A stretch of 28,975 bases of DNA from positions 17,330-46,304 of the forward strand of contig WIDE01000171.1 of assembly GCA_015039315.1 (NCBI GenBank). The letters are read 5' to 3'. The DNA comes from Clavulina sp. PMI_390 (taxonomy: Eukaryota; Basidiomycota; Agaricomycetes; Cantharellales; Hydnaceae). Numbering within the stretch: position 1 is the first letter of the stretch; every line of letters begins with the position of its first letter. Shown here piece after piece: positions 11,301 to 22,479 of the stretch. The notes under the pieces are model-generated. The model did not search any database and was not told where the DNA came from. It saw only the letters and a list, made by a program, of their open reading frames with translations. The position numbers and the translations under genes are program-made.

Positions 11301-11870
11301 TGGCCGCTGGGCGTGGCGAGTCCTCCGCTTGCTAACGCGCTTGACACAGAAAGTTCTCCCCTTTTGAGTGTTCTTTGCGCTTACGAAGATATAATCAAGC
11401 TCCACAAGCGCTTGGTATACGCGTTCTTTGAAATACAGAGTCAACAGCACCCATGTATTGAATCCATTATTCCTCCTATTGCAGATGTAGTGTTGGACTG
11501 GCGAGATGCCTATACTAAATATGCGCATCTCCTACCTATCTTTGAAAATACTATCACCAACGCAAGTTCCTCGCCTAATTTCGAGGCTGTCTTACATGTG
11601 AGTAAGCCTATCATGCTTCAAGTTCAGGAGTTACATCTCAGGATCTGAAACGCTGTTTGCGTTGCGTAGCGAGCACAACGCAGTGTTGAAGCAAGCAAAC
11701 TCGATATCGACTACTTCGTCAACCTCCCTGTGGCTCGCATGGACCACTATGTCCTTTTGCTCAAGCACGTTTTAAGCGAGACCCCCAAGTCCCACCCGGA
11801 TCAATCAAGCATCCCCAAGATCGTCGAGATGTTCAGAACGCTCACTCATACGCTGCATCAGGAAATCTAG
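8329..11870 (+). CDS. Kinase-like domain fused to tandem RhoGEF (DH) domains
   Basis: Exons: 8329-8541, 8597-8857, 8908-9090, 9146-9220, 9279-10262, 10327-10632, 10706-10909, 10982-11085, 11171-11234, 11292-11597, 11670-11870 (966 aa). Residues 1-50 are acidic and Ser/Asp rich. The kinase spans about 110-385: Gly-rich loop GRGGEATIYRG, alpha-C Glu 163 (HREAITHFQL), hinge LPLMEHGSL, catalytic loop HGDLHP + GN (Asp 241, Asn 246), DFG at 259-261 and APE ending at 288. The beta-3 lysine position reads VVVRE (Arg 139). After a long linker, DH1 covers about 555-742 (SEASYLKDLELI, IFGNIL-like helix, MSLQQLILLPSEHLQQYPTLL). DH2 covers about 770-950 (AIFGIIRSEAEYVRDLEVF, LPVARMDHYVLLLKHVL). The protein stops at TAG 11868-11870, exactly where the paralogue at 14878 continues into PH and CNH domains. 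Exon lengths 261, 183, 75, 306, 204, 104 and 64 are identical in that paralogue, which strongly supports the joins. Intron 5 appears to use a GC donor. DH domains catalyse GDP release from Rho GTPases; activity here is inference. Confidence 0.9.
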
Positions 11871-13035
11871 CCTGTCTCCGAACCGCTCTCAGCCACTCGA
11901 AGCAAAACAGTCCCGCAGTATCTCCTTCAATGGGGCTTCATTATCAATCTATGTTAGCAGATATTGCTATGTATGCTCCATTTGGATTATGAAGAATAAC
12001 CTCACAACATCGAGACCTACTCTTGAGGACGTCCGTGTACTTCCCTATCCGGTTGTGTTGTTCATCATCCTCCAATTGTACAATAGCAAGCTTGACGCTC
12101 TCCCAGGTTTACAGTTTCAGTCTCGCTGGCTCGTTATATTCAATCACTTTGCCAGCACAATAATGTGCGCTGGCATCCCTAGGTCCCCTGCTGTGCCGTT
12201 CACGTTAGCCAAAGTTCACCTAAGTCTCACCCATGACGTGAGCGAGTTTGATGATTCTGTTCATTCCGAGCCCAATTCCCTCTCCTGAACAAGGCGTTTG
12301 TTAGGAAAAAGGCCGAGGAAGACTATAGCTGGAAGTAATGCGGTTACACACAAACAGACCAACGAAGCTGAGGCTATATGCTTCAGATGCAGACATAATC
12401 ACATGAAGACATTTTTCCACTACTTCCGCTCAAGCACAAACAGGGGTCTAACTCGCCCTACTACCCTTCCGGTATCTAAACCCAGATAACACCAGAAATA
12501 ATCAAGGTGTGCTGGCGAATGCTGATCGGAACGCACTGGGCCGCAAAAACGCCGTAAGTGAGAGCGATCAATCAACATGAAGTTCATCATTGGCCAACAA
12601 GTGCCAGTAAGATTCGAATAAGGCCTTGTAACACAAGGCACAGAGAGGAGGGCTTCGAGGTCGGAGATGGAAGATGGATTAAGATGAGAAGAAATATGCC
12701 GAGCTACGCACGATCCCAGACCATCAGTAGATGAAAGATAGATTTATGGAGGCAGATTCGGGCACAGATTAACCGCTGGACGCGGTGACCCCCCAGCGGG
12801 CAGTTCCTTGTTGAGTCCATAGACAACTTGGCCATTGGGGACGTCGATATTTGCTGCCTAGATGGGTAGAATTGATAATTTTGCTTCTCTCGCCCGATCC
12901 AGCGGCTGAGCGAGCGAGTCCCGGGAAAGGGAAATGAGTATAGAAGCATAATGCCTGCGATGTAAATATCCATTGGAGGGCTGAAGGGGCTGGTAGGTAC
13001 AATGAAGTCCCATCTGCTAAACTCAGGCAACCCAA
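11871..13035. other. Intergenic region between converging kinase-DH-DH and p24 genes
   Basis: About 1.16 kb. Open frames such as 11989-12288 (+) have no recognisable domain, no splice partners and no counterpart after the paralogous gene. I looked for a remnant of PH or CNH coding sequence after 11870 and saw none. It probably holds the two 3' untranslated regions. Confidence 0.5.
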
Positions 13036-13961
13036 CTACCGCATCTTTCTTTCTTCGAAGAATCTCTACAGGGCCATGGCAAGTTTGTTAGGCAGGGAAG
13101 CTTGTATCTAATAATAGGAGCTGTGCTCACCCTAAGATGCCTCAACTGCCATGTGCACGTCGCAATCAACACCACGATCTGCGCCAACGTGTAATACACG
13201 GCGCGGGCGTTGGTCAGCTCGCTCAAGTCCCGATACGACGCCTCGCGCTCGCGCTGGAATTGCTGCTCCCTCCGAATAGCCGACAGCCTCTCGTTCAAAT
13301 CACGAATCTTCGACGCAACCTCACCCACATGTGAGCGGTCATGCTCGACATCACGCTTCGTGCCACCAACGACGATATCCAGATACAGCTTGATGTGCTT
13401 GCTAGCGGTGAAGAACCCTGCAGTGTAGTTGGTGCTGAGGCATATGGAGTGGTCACCCGCTTCGTGCGAAGTGAAGGTGAAGCGGCCTTCGGGAGGACCA
13501 CGGGAGCGGACGACGGGCTCGTCAGTAGACATTTCCTATATATGGAACGGTGGAGGTGGGTATAATTAACAGTGTTTGTAGGTGAGAGGAGTGTAGAGAG
13601 ATTGGTTAAGTGGGAGAACATGGTATTGTCGAAGGGAGCACTCACGTCTACGTCCACTTGAATTCCGAGGTCATCATGAGTAGAGTAAAGCTTGGTGCTC
13701 TCGTCCCATTCTAGTGCCCTATAGTGACCTGTAATACCATAGATAGAGCATAAGGCAGCATAAATGACGAGTTCACGGAATGGCGGCAAGAAGTCGAAAC
13801 AGCAGGTGTCACGAACCCTCCACGACGGTATCTGACGGCAGCTCCTCTACGAAACACCTCTTTTCGTCCGCATCAAGGTAGAAGTGCAGCGAAGATACAT
13901 AACGGAGGCATGAGAGAAAAGTTAGGATTAATAGAGCGTTAAGACGTGTCGAGAGCAGCAT
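13036..13961 (-). CDS. p24/emp24 family cargo receptor (p24-alpha, Erp1/TMED9-like)
   Basis: Exons in transcription order: 13961-13817, 13728-13646, 13535-13131, 13065-13036, giving 220 aa, the usual size for p24 proteins. Residues 1-24 form a signal peptide (MLLSTRLNALLILTFLSCLR...), and the mature start LHFYLDADEKRCFVEELP is the hallmark opening of a GOLD domain. The domain continues through GHYRALEW, EGRFTFTSHEAGDHSICLST and KLYLDIVVG, with one N-glycosylation site (NYT). A coiled coil follows (about 130-175: IRDLNERLSAIRREQQFQRE). The single membrane segment is YYTLAQIVVLIATCTWQ. The short cytosolic tail RHLRRFFEERKMR carries the di-Phe ER-export signal and an RKxx ending in place of the usual KKxx COPI signal. 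p24 proteins cycle between ER and Golgi and select cargo, including GPI-anchored proteins. The FF(E)xxK tail and GOLD sequence favour the alpha subfamily. The donor at 13816 (GTTCGT) is weak but the joined protein reads perfectly. Confidence 0.92.
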
Positions 13962-14877
13962 GGCTGGAAATGTTTGGGTGGCACCTGTAAGCGCTGTCGG
14001 TTCCGGCGGCACATCCCGTTTCCGTCGAACAGACTCCAAATTTCCCCACTCTCGATGGCCGCAGCCATAACCCAGTGGAACCTCGGTCCACTGGTTTTGA
14101 TTTATAACAACCTATTTCTCTCTAACACTCATGATAGTGCAGTGCTTCTTGGACCCTCTACATTGACGCTCCCCGACGACGCCAATGCAAGTCGTTCAGC
14201 TTTCGTTTGACTTTATCACCCACGAGGCGATTCGGCAGTGCTAGATCTGCTTCGAAAATTTATGTGGGTGGCTTGTCATGGTTTCTGGACTCGGCCACCC
14301 TGGGAGATTGAAAACCCATTACTGTGACAAGTTTAGTCCAAGGAGATTGTAGCCGAGCTAATTATAAGCTCTACTGTCTGAGGCATTTCAGTATCATCCA
14401 GTCATTAATCATTTCTTGTTGCATCAATCAAATGCTTCGGCTTTCTACCTCTTCCAATTTATGATGCCTTACTTCGTCTTCAATGTGGCGTGACTCATTT
14501 TGCTGTAGCAATATTTAGAGCTACCGGTACTCCCCTCGCACTACCACCTTGTGCCTTTATATCGGTGGGATGAACATACGAAATGTCAATCAATACACGC
14601 TGTAATAAACAAGGAATAGCAACTAGTATTCACTCCCAACTCACAGCGAGGCCACTGTCAATCTGTCGATGCTGCATAATCAGCTCACTCTCAGCCCTCT
14701 TTTAATTCGCTAGTAGAGCCTCAACTCAATCGAAATCAGCACCAGGGGCCCTCGCCGCTCGGTTAGCGGCTGGTCACCATCCCGATAATAGTACGATCCC
14801 GTCATTACCAACACGTCTCCAACCAGAGGGACGCGAGCACTCCACCTGAACTTGCCGAGAGCTAGGCAACCTTCCTC
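13962..14877. other. Divergent intergenic region between p24 gene and kinase-RhoGEF gene
   Basis: The p24 gene runs left and the kinase-RhoGEF gene runs right from this 0.9-kb stretch, which must contain both promoters. A TTTATAT motif occurs near 14556-14562. No gene is supported inside it. Confidence 0.45.
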
Positions 14878-17800
14878 ATGGACAAATCTGCTGCAGATGA
14901 TGACGCCGATATCAATGACTCCGATGTCGCCGACAGCGACGCGACTGTCAGTGATAATGATGCGGTGCCTGAGATTTCAGTTGAGATGGCCAACAGGCTT
15001 GCACTCCAAGAGCCAGCCGACCTTTCTAGCATCCCCCGTGAAGAGGCGATCCATTTACTCGATCTAGTGAATGCTGTGAGTTCTCGTAGAAACCCTCTTC
15101 ACCTGTCAATGACGATCCAGCAATAGGAGCTTCGGAGGCGGTCCTTCGACGACCCTGATATATTAAGACTTCTCCAAGACCTCAGCGGCCATTTCCTCGC
15201 TGTTCCTAGCTCTTTTATCATCAAAAACGTTACTTTCGACAGGAAAGACGTGATTGGGAGAGGAGGCGAGGCTACAGTTTATCGTGGGAGCTATCTCGAT
15301 GAGACCATGACCCGACCTGTGGTAGTGCGGGAAGTCGTTATGCCTCCAAGGGACTGGATATCACCTTTAGGACGAAAAGTGACTCGGGTATGCGCCGCCT
15401 CAAGCAAGTCGAGATGTGACTTACCTTGTTGTGTAGTTGGTACATCGCGAGGCAATAACTCATTCACAGCTTGATCACGCGAATATTATTCCGTTCCTCG
15501 GAATCTATCATGAAGGAGCGGACTCCCCTCCTATTACGATATTACCACTAATAGAGCGGGGTTCCCTCCAAGATCTACTCGCTGGGCCACCAATCGATCT
15601 AGAAATGTTCCAACGCATAGTGGGTTCCCATTTTCTCCCACTTACCTTCCACGTCTCGATTTACGGCCAATCTCCCCCAGCTCACTGGTATCAGTAGTGG
15701 TGTCGTGTATCTCCACTCTCGGCGTCCATCAATTATACATGGTGACCTCCATCCTGTACGTCACTTTCCAGATCATAATCAAGCTACAACTTCACCAAAA
15801 ATTACTTCAAGGGAAACGTTCTCGTTGATGCTACTGGGAATCCATTCCTTTGTGACTTCGGGCTCAGTCGCGTTCGTCATGAGGTCACACGGACCCGGAC
15901 ACTTCTACAGGAAGCTGGGAGGCTTCGATTTTTAGCTCCGGAACTCTCTGGGGGCTGGGGAAACCGCTTTCGTACCAGCACTGCCAGTGATATGTTCTCT
16001 CTTGCGATGACGTTCCTGAATGTTTGGACTGGCCAGGTGCCGTTTCCTGAGCTCCGAAATGACGCAAAAGTGGCCGCTAGCTTCAGGAAGGGACGGCGGC
16101 CGAAGCTAGTTGCCACTACTACATCTCTTGCCCCAGCGCCAACGCGAGATTTGCGGAACCTACTGAACGATATGTGGGCGCAAGAACCGCAGTCGCGCCC
16201 GCCTAGCACCGACATCTCAAACCGCTTACACAATATTTTCCTCTACAATTCATCAATTCATGTCTCCCAACAAAACTCGAGCCTTGCCGACTCAGGGAAA
16301 ACCCCGCAGCCGGCGTCGACCTTTGAACCACGACAAAGAACTAGGCAGCCGTCAGCCGCTTCCTTGCTTGATTCTATAGCCTTCTCTGACACGGCACCTA
16401 TTCTGTGCGGGAACAGAAGCATTGACGCAGCCATCCTCCATGAGGCAGACTACCTGAAGGACCTTGATTCAATTGATTCAGTGAGTAGACTCTCATCTTG
16501 TCGAATTCGCCCATTCACATCCTTGGATCTTTTGCTGCGTCAATTTGAGATCTTCATTCAAGGGCTTAGACACAATCAGCCGCCAATAATGACACCCGAA
16601 GACCTCGACACATTTATCAGTACCATTTTTGGCAAGATTCTTGACCTGCGCAAAAAGAGCAGGCGTATCCTTGAGCAGCTCTATGAACGCCGACGTGTGG
16701 AAAGTTCCGCCATTACACCCATCGGAGATGTTTTCTTGGCTGCAGCAATGGGGCTAAAGCTTGTCTATCCTGACGTCGTGGGGGACCTTTTGCACGCATG
16801 CCAAAGGGTTCAGAAGGAGCTTGAAGAAAACCCCCGCTTCAAGGCCTTCCATGATGTATGTAACTGATTCCGATCTTCTAATCCCATTGCCAATTCTCTC
16901 ACCCTCGACCAGGAATGCATTGCAGCTCCCGAAGCCCAAAGGCTCTCCCTTCAGCAGCTTCTCATGCGCCCATACGAGCATCTAAAGAAGTACCCCGCGT
17001 TGTTGGAAGCCATCCAGGACTACACGGCTGAGAACAACAATGACTCAGTAGATCTGGCCGAGGCCTATAAATTAATCCAAAATTTATTCATAATGTCCCG
17101 GCTAAAGGCGTTTCAGGTATTTCAACAGCACACAGACACTTGGGCATATCAAAAGTAATTCTAAGCAATCATATCTATCAAGGTGAACATGCTACGTGCA
17201 AGCTTTGCGGGAGAAGAGGAGTGGCATTCGCTGGTAGCAAACGACATACGAGAGTCTTTGTCAGAAGGCGAGGTAAGGAGGCAGGAGTACGTTGTTTGCT
17301 CAGTTTACCCTCCTATACATCTATTAACAATATATTTTGTCTCCATGACACGTAGGGCAATATTTGAGCTCATCAAGAGTGAGATGGAATATGTGAGGGA
17401 TTTAGAGGCCTTCCAAACGGTTAGCCCCTTTGCGGAGATATTTATAAACATGGCTCGCCACGCTGACATGAATGATGGAATCCCCGCACTGTCAGCTCTT
17501 TATCCATCCCCTCCGGGCTGCATGTCTCCCTCTCACCGACCTAGCAGAACACGGCGTAGATGATTTCCTTCGAGAAACCTTCCACAATTACGAGGAGATT
17601 CTCAAGTATCAAAGGCTTCTCCTGAGTGCTTTCTTTAAAATCCAGAGTGAGGAGTACCCATGCATCCACTCGATTGTTGCTCCGATTATGGACGCGGCGC
17701 TGAATTGGGGAGGTGCGTACATCGAGTATGCGACACATTATCCTATTGCGGAATACAGGATCGACGAAGCGAAGGCCATTCACGAGTTCAGGGCTATTGT

Positions 17801-20522
17801 CCAGGTCTGTTTCCTGTTATTGTCGGTGTAAATGGACTAAAGCTGAAACGCCAACCCTCTCTCTGTCTCTGTCACTCTCTCTAGACAGCAGAAAGAAATC
17901 CTGAATCGAATCAACTCAGCATCGGATTCTTTATCGACCGACCCGTTTCTCGTCTTCCCCAATATGTTCTTTTGCTCAAGCGTATTCTGGGCGAGACGCC
18001 AACGTCCCACCCTGATCAGGCCAGTATCCCTGACGTCGTCGAAATACTTGGGACGCTCTATACTGCGCTCAACAACGCTGTCGAGGCGCCAAAGAAGAAG
18101 GTGCAGATGTGGAATTATCACCACAATCTCGTGTGGAAGCCAGGGGAGGAAATGGTGAGCAATTGGAACAGTTAGCTCTTCGTCCTAGCTAAATATGGAT
18201 ATCTCTCCGTTAGAATTTGGACCTTCTGGATGATACGAGACAGCTACTCCATACTGGATGGCTTCTGCAAAAACCGGGAAGCGTCTTCACATTGGGTGGA
18301 TGGTTGGAGTTGTTTGTCCTCCTGTTTGATAATTACCGTGAGTACTACACCTGCATGGCTAACGTTTTCTGTGGATTAATCATTGTTTAATAACCGATCA
18401 GTGGTGATGGCCAAAGCGAAAAAGAAAGATGGTGTGATGAAATATTATGTCGATCGCAGGGTGGGTGTGATTCCCTTAAGCAATCATAATATTGATGTTC
18501 ACGTCTTTTTTTTTGGCCCTTCAGCCTATCCCTTTGGAACTGCTTCACCTCTCGGATTTCAACGAGGTCCCCACTGCACGCAGCAGCAAAATCGTGAGGA
18601 GCGATGTTCAGGATGGCCGAAACACCAACGCTACAGCTGTAGCGCACGCCCCAGGGGAGCAAGGACTTGATGATCACCGACTTGCTTTCCCTTGCAGGAT
18701 GGATTACTTTACACGAGTAGGAGGCCGTTTCTTGTTCTTTACCGAAACGTATCAAGCGCGCGATGAGTGGAAGTATAAACTCGAAGAGGCAATCAATAAT
18801 CGCAAGGTTGTTTTGGAGAATAATAAGGTATGTATTACCACTCTATTGCATGTTATCCCTTCTAAGCGGTTGCTGATATCATATAAACTGCAAGGCTTTC
18901 AAATTCAACACCCTTAGTAGAGATACTTTCATCGTTCCAATCCAGATGGCTTCACCACCAGCATGGAACGATGGCAGGTTCACTGGAAAGGTCACCTGTT
19001 CGATCCCTCTCAGTACGCCACCGATTGTTTGCGAAAAGCAAGCACCTCAGACTCAACCTTCCTATTCATAGGAATCACTGATGGGCGCGACCTCTTTGCT
19101 GTTGGCTGTGCAGAGGGTGTCTGGATTGGTTTCCGAAATGATCCTGCCTGTACGTTCATCACCTTTGCCCGCTTCAATTAATGCTTTGGCTGATATAATC
19201 ACTCTCCAGCATTACGGCGAGTTATTCATCTGAAGAACGTGACACAATGTGCCATGTTGGAGGAGTTTGGCATCTTCCTAGTGCTTGCGGATAAGGTGAG
19301 CTCACCTCTTACTTGCACGCTACGTCCCACTCATCATCCCACTTCAGAATTTGATCGCATACCACATCGAAACTCTGGTTCCAACTGGCCCTCCAGGCTC
19401 AGCGCCTTCTAGCGAGGCACAGCGTGTCGACAAGAGCCCTGATGTCCAATTTTTCAGTGTCGGGATGATAAGTGGTCGCACTCTCATCATCTACGCAAAG
19501 AAGAAAGGGGTATGTCAGAATAATGGAGTACACTTAGCCACGCTAACAGCTTCTGCTTGGTAGCTTGGTAGCGTCCTCCGAGTGCTGGAACCGGTGACTG
19601 AGAAGATCGCCGAAAAGCCGAAGAGTTCCAACTTCCCCAGATCGATTTTTGCCAGCCAAAAGTCAGAATGGTTCCGCGAGTACAAGGTACCGCCGCTGGG
19701 TACTTATGATCCAGCCCCCTCCCTTAGCTCACAGTGATATATCTAGGAAATATTCGTTTCTTCGAAAGCATACGACCTAATCTTCTTGAAGGCGAGGGTC
19801 GCCATTCTATCTGCCAAAGGCTTCGAAATCATGGAGCTTGAAGGGTAGGTCAATTATCCAAAGACCCTGAACCAAAAAATCTCAAGCTTTGGTGTAGCTT
19901 CCGCAGCGTCATTATTCCCCAGCGCGATACTCCTCGTCTCGCTGCCATCGCCAGACGGTTAGAATCAAGGAGGCCGGTGGGGATATTCAGATCCGGCGAG
20001 AACGAGTTCTTGCTCTGCTATGATGGTCAGTCGTCTTTTTTTTGAGGCAAATCGAGATCCTTTTCATGGAAATCTCTCGCAGAGTTCGGCCTGTACGTAG
20101 ACCGTCATGGCGATGCTGCACCAGGGAAAATTGGTGTAATTGAGTGGGAAGGCACCGCTGAACACGTGGCGTTCCATCCACCTTATGTCCTCATCTTTGA
20201 TTCGCAATTTATTGAGATCCGGGACACTTCTAACGGCAAGCTAGTACAAATCATCCAGGGCAGTGATGTACATTGCACATGGGATGGTCGAGGCTATCTC
20301 TCCCGCTCCAGCATAGCCATCTACCCAGATACACCAGATGTCTGGGACGAGGACCCCATGACCTCTCAATTGGGTATTCATGCCGCCATGAACGAAGTGG
20401 ATAACAGTCGTCGTCGTGACTCTATCTCACAGCATGTGTTTGAGCTAGTGCGGGTGCCGCCAAAAGCTACACCGCAGCCGTATATGTCTATAACATCCAC
20501 ATCTAATTCTCGTAGTTCTTAG
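14878..20522 (+). CDS. Kinase-like/DH-DH-PH-CNH fusion: Rom2-type Rho guanine nucleotide exchange factor
   Basis: Twenty-two exons: 14878-15075, 15127-15387, 15437-15619, 15681-15755, 15812-16480, 16550-16855, 16913-17116, 17183-17286, 17356-17419, 17496-17804, 17885-18154, 18214-18337, 18402-18460, 18525-18827, 18895-19012, 19072-19149, 19210-19295, 19348-19509, 19564-19686, 19747-19844, 19898-20025, 20083-20522; phases agree and give 1453 aa. An acidic N-terminus (1-66) precedes a kinase-like domain (about 105-375): GRGGEATVYRG, VVVRE with Arg 134 at the beta-3 lysine position, Glu 158, HGDLHP with Asp 236, DFG 254-256, APE 281-283. DH1 is about 445-632 (AILHEADYLKDL; LSLQQLLMRPYEHLKKYPAL). 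DH2 is about 660-880 (RRQEAIFELIKSEMEYVRDL; RPVSRLPQYVLLLKRIL). The PH domain is about 890-1045 (TGWLLQKPGSVFTLGGWLEL ... FLFFTETYQARDEWKYKLEE). The CNH domain is about 1085-1400 (DGRDLFAVGCAEGVWIGF, NVTQCAMLEEFGIFLVLADK, WDGRGYLSRSS). DH-PH-CNH is the layout of yeast Rom1/Rom2 and fission-yeast Rgf proteins, which activate Rho1 in cell-wall-integrity signalling; the kinase and first DH are additions. A role in Rho1 activation at the plasma membrane is inferred. Confidence 0.93.
16481..16549 (+). other. In-frame 69-nt intron of the kinase-RhoGEF gene
   Basis: This stretch begins GTGAGT and ends TTTGAG, is a multiple of three and has no stop in the reading frame, so it could be read as 23 extra residues. 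The paralogue at 8329 has an intron at the same point, and removing this one aligns IFIQGLRHNQPPI with LFVDQLKQAQPPI there. I therefore call it an intron, with retention possible. Confidence 0.7.
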
Positions 20523-20943
20523 GTATAAGAAATATACATAGCGTCGGCCTTCATCAATTACACCCATGCCATGCTTGCCTCCACTATACTTCGTGTATGT
20601 GAAGTCTTTCCCTTGTCAGCTCTTAAGCACCCCACAATGCTGAATGCGCTTCGAACGCCGAAATGAACGCTTCAATACAATGAAGCCTGGTATTTGTGGA
20701 TATGAGAAGAGAGTGAGCTTTGGCAAGATAAACTACCGGTGAGCAGGAGAGTCTAGGAGCCTGGCCGAGAAGTCCCAAGGCGTTGAGTGAAAAATGCAGA
20801 TCCCAGACCAGTTGCGAGAAACAATTGGTTTTACGCCGTCCAGCTGCCACCTTTAGCGCTTAGACCGAGATAATAGCAACCAAATAATTCCCACCTAGCC
20901 CAGCCTCGATGACGCTCACGGTCTGAGGTTTCAGTCAAAAGAT

Positions 20944-20946
<3 letters not shown>

Positions 20947-20974
<28 letters not shown>
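20947..20974. repeat. (GA)14 microsatellite
   Basis: Fourteen perfect GA units lie about 430 bases after the stop codon of the kinase-RhoGEF gene. It is simple sequence with no sign of a function. Confidence 0.95.
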
Positions 20975-20977
<3 letters not shown>

Positions 20978-22337
20978 GAGATGTTAGGTATCAGGGCGAT
21001 ACAGAGTCGGCCTCAATTGGTAAAACAACTCGCCTAGATTTCCCCCGCGACGAAGGATGGGCGAGCATGGTAGTATGGAGAGCTGGGCTGGGCTCGCTGG
21101 ACGGGATAAGCGGAGCGGACGGCTGAAGAGGCAATGTCAGGAAAAGAATCGGCGAGACTGGGCATGTGCACCTGGCAGCGACCGTGACATGCTTGGCTGG
21201 AATTTCCTGCATTTGATTGTACCTCCTCGTGGCAAAGGCCGCTTCGCAATAAAGCCATGCCATTACCATACCCACGTCAGACTAAATCCAGTGTTGAGCT
21301 ATCAGGCTGAGTACAAGCCTCAGTATAGGGATTGTGACCATAGCCGAATAAACATTACTAACACGCCCCGAAAATTTCTACATACACGAAGGGATTTAGA
21401 GAGAGCTGGAACGTGAAAATAATATAGCGCATGCCTCCCTGATCTTCAGCAACAGCAACGATTTTCAAGGGCGGCATGCAATATCCACGTGTGGCTCCAG
21501 GTTGCCGAAATACCATTCTCACCACTACCCGGCTCTGATACGTACAGATCACTTTGGCGGACTTATGGGAACGTTCTAGACAGAACGAACGGGGGCAGCA
21601 GCAGCACTACCAAGTGTACCAAGCCGATGCAGCTCAGTGGCATAGCAGCTTACAGGCTTGGTTGCTACGCATCACATGGACCGGCGCGCTACGTCTCACG
21701 ATACGACGCGACGGCGCCACTCGAAACGTAAAAAGGCTATAATAAAAGTGAGAGTTTTGACTATTTACAGGCCTCGGGTGATGTCATCCGGCGGTATTTT
21801 GGAGCAGCGGCGGTGTGTTGAGTGGAGTGGAGTGGTGATCAGGGCGGAGGAGTGCCGATGGCAACCAAACGATGGGCAATGAATCGGCGACGCGGAGATC
21901 TGTCCGAAAAAGCAGGCAGTCCATCCTGTAAGCAGTTTCTCTTAACCGGGCACAGCCGTCGGGTGAAGCTCAGGACAAGAGAGGAGAAAGAAGGGACATA
22001 GCGATAATTAGTCAGACTCCCCTGTGAGAAACTCCTATCCCGGTTATGTTCAGGAGCAGCAACGCGCCAACGAGGAACGAAGAAATTAGTGTCGATTAGC
22101 GTACTCCAAGGTACACAGCGCATACAGAAAAAAATTGTTCATTATCGAGTCTTGATGGAGATTTGATTGACTGATAAATTTTTGTGTTCCATGTTGGCGA
22201 GGAAGGGTCCCAAAAAAAGCGCAGCCACTATCGGAAATAGAGTTTTCGGGGCCGAGCTGGATCGGACAGCGTCTCCTTTGTTCTCTGTCTCCTGTCGTCG
22301 CTGCTGCCTAGGACAATGAGGAACCACAGGGAAATGA

Positions 22338-22479
22338 TATATAAGTTTGCCCAAGAAGCCCGATTACGGGTTCCTCTTGAATCCCTCTTTCTCTTCCCTG
22401 AGCTCGGTGTGCCCCCTTCGCGACCGCAACCAGGCCATTGACTGATCGACGTTTCGTACCCCCGGGGTTGATATATTAA
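22338..22479 (+). promoter_or_regulatory. Candidate promoter region of the WSC-GH16 gene
   Basis: Two TATA-like motifs occur, TATATAAG at 22338-22345 and TATATTAA at 22472-22479, about 430 and 300 bases before the ATG at 22773. The sequence between about 22540 and 22740 is strongly pyrimidine rich (CTT/TCT runs), a feature often seen before the start of well-expressed fungal genes. Confidence 0.35.

Noticed and set aside
11989..12288. Open frame of 99 codons after the kinase-DH-DH gene
   Set aside because: No domain, no splice partners, no PH or CNH similarity, and no counterpart after the paralogue; likely 3' region.
12704..13035. Two overlapping minus-strand open frames next to the p24 gene
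   Set aside because: They lie just downstream of the p24 stop codon and show no coherent protein; probably its 3' untranslated region.
20947..20974. GA repeat as a regulatory GAGA element
   Set aside because: It lies downstream of one gene and 1.8 kb before the next; a simple microsatellite is the plainer reading.
21012..21090. A-box-like phrase suggesting a tRNA gene
   Set aside because: No B-box (GGTTCGANTCC-like) at the right distance and no cloverleaf could be drawn.
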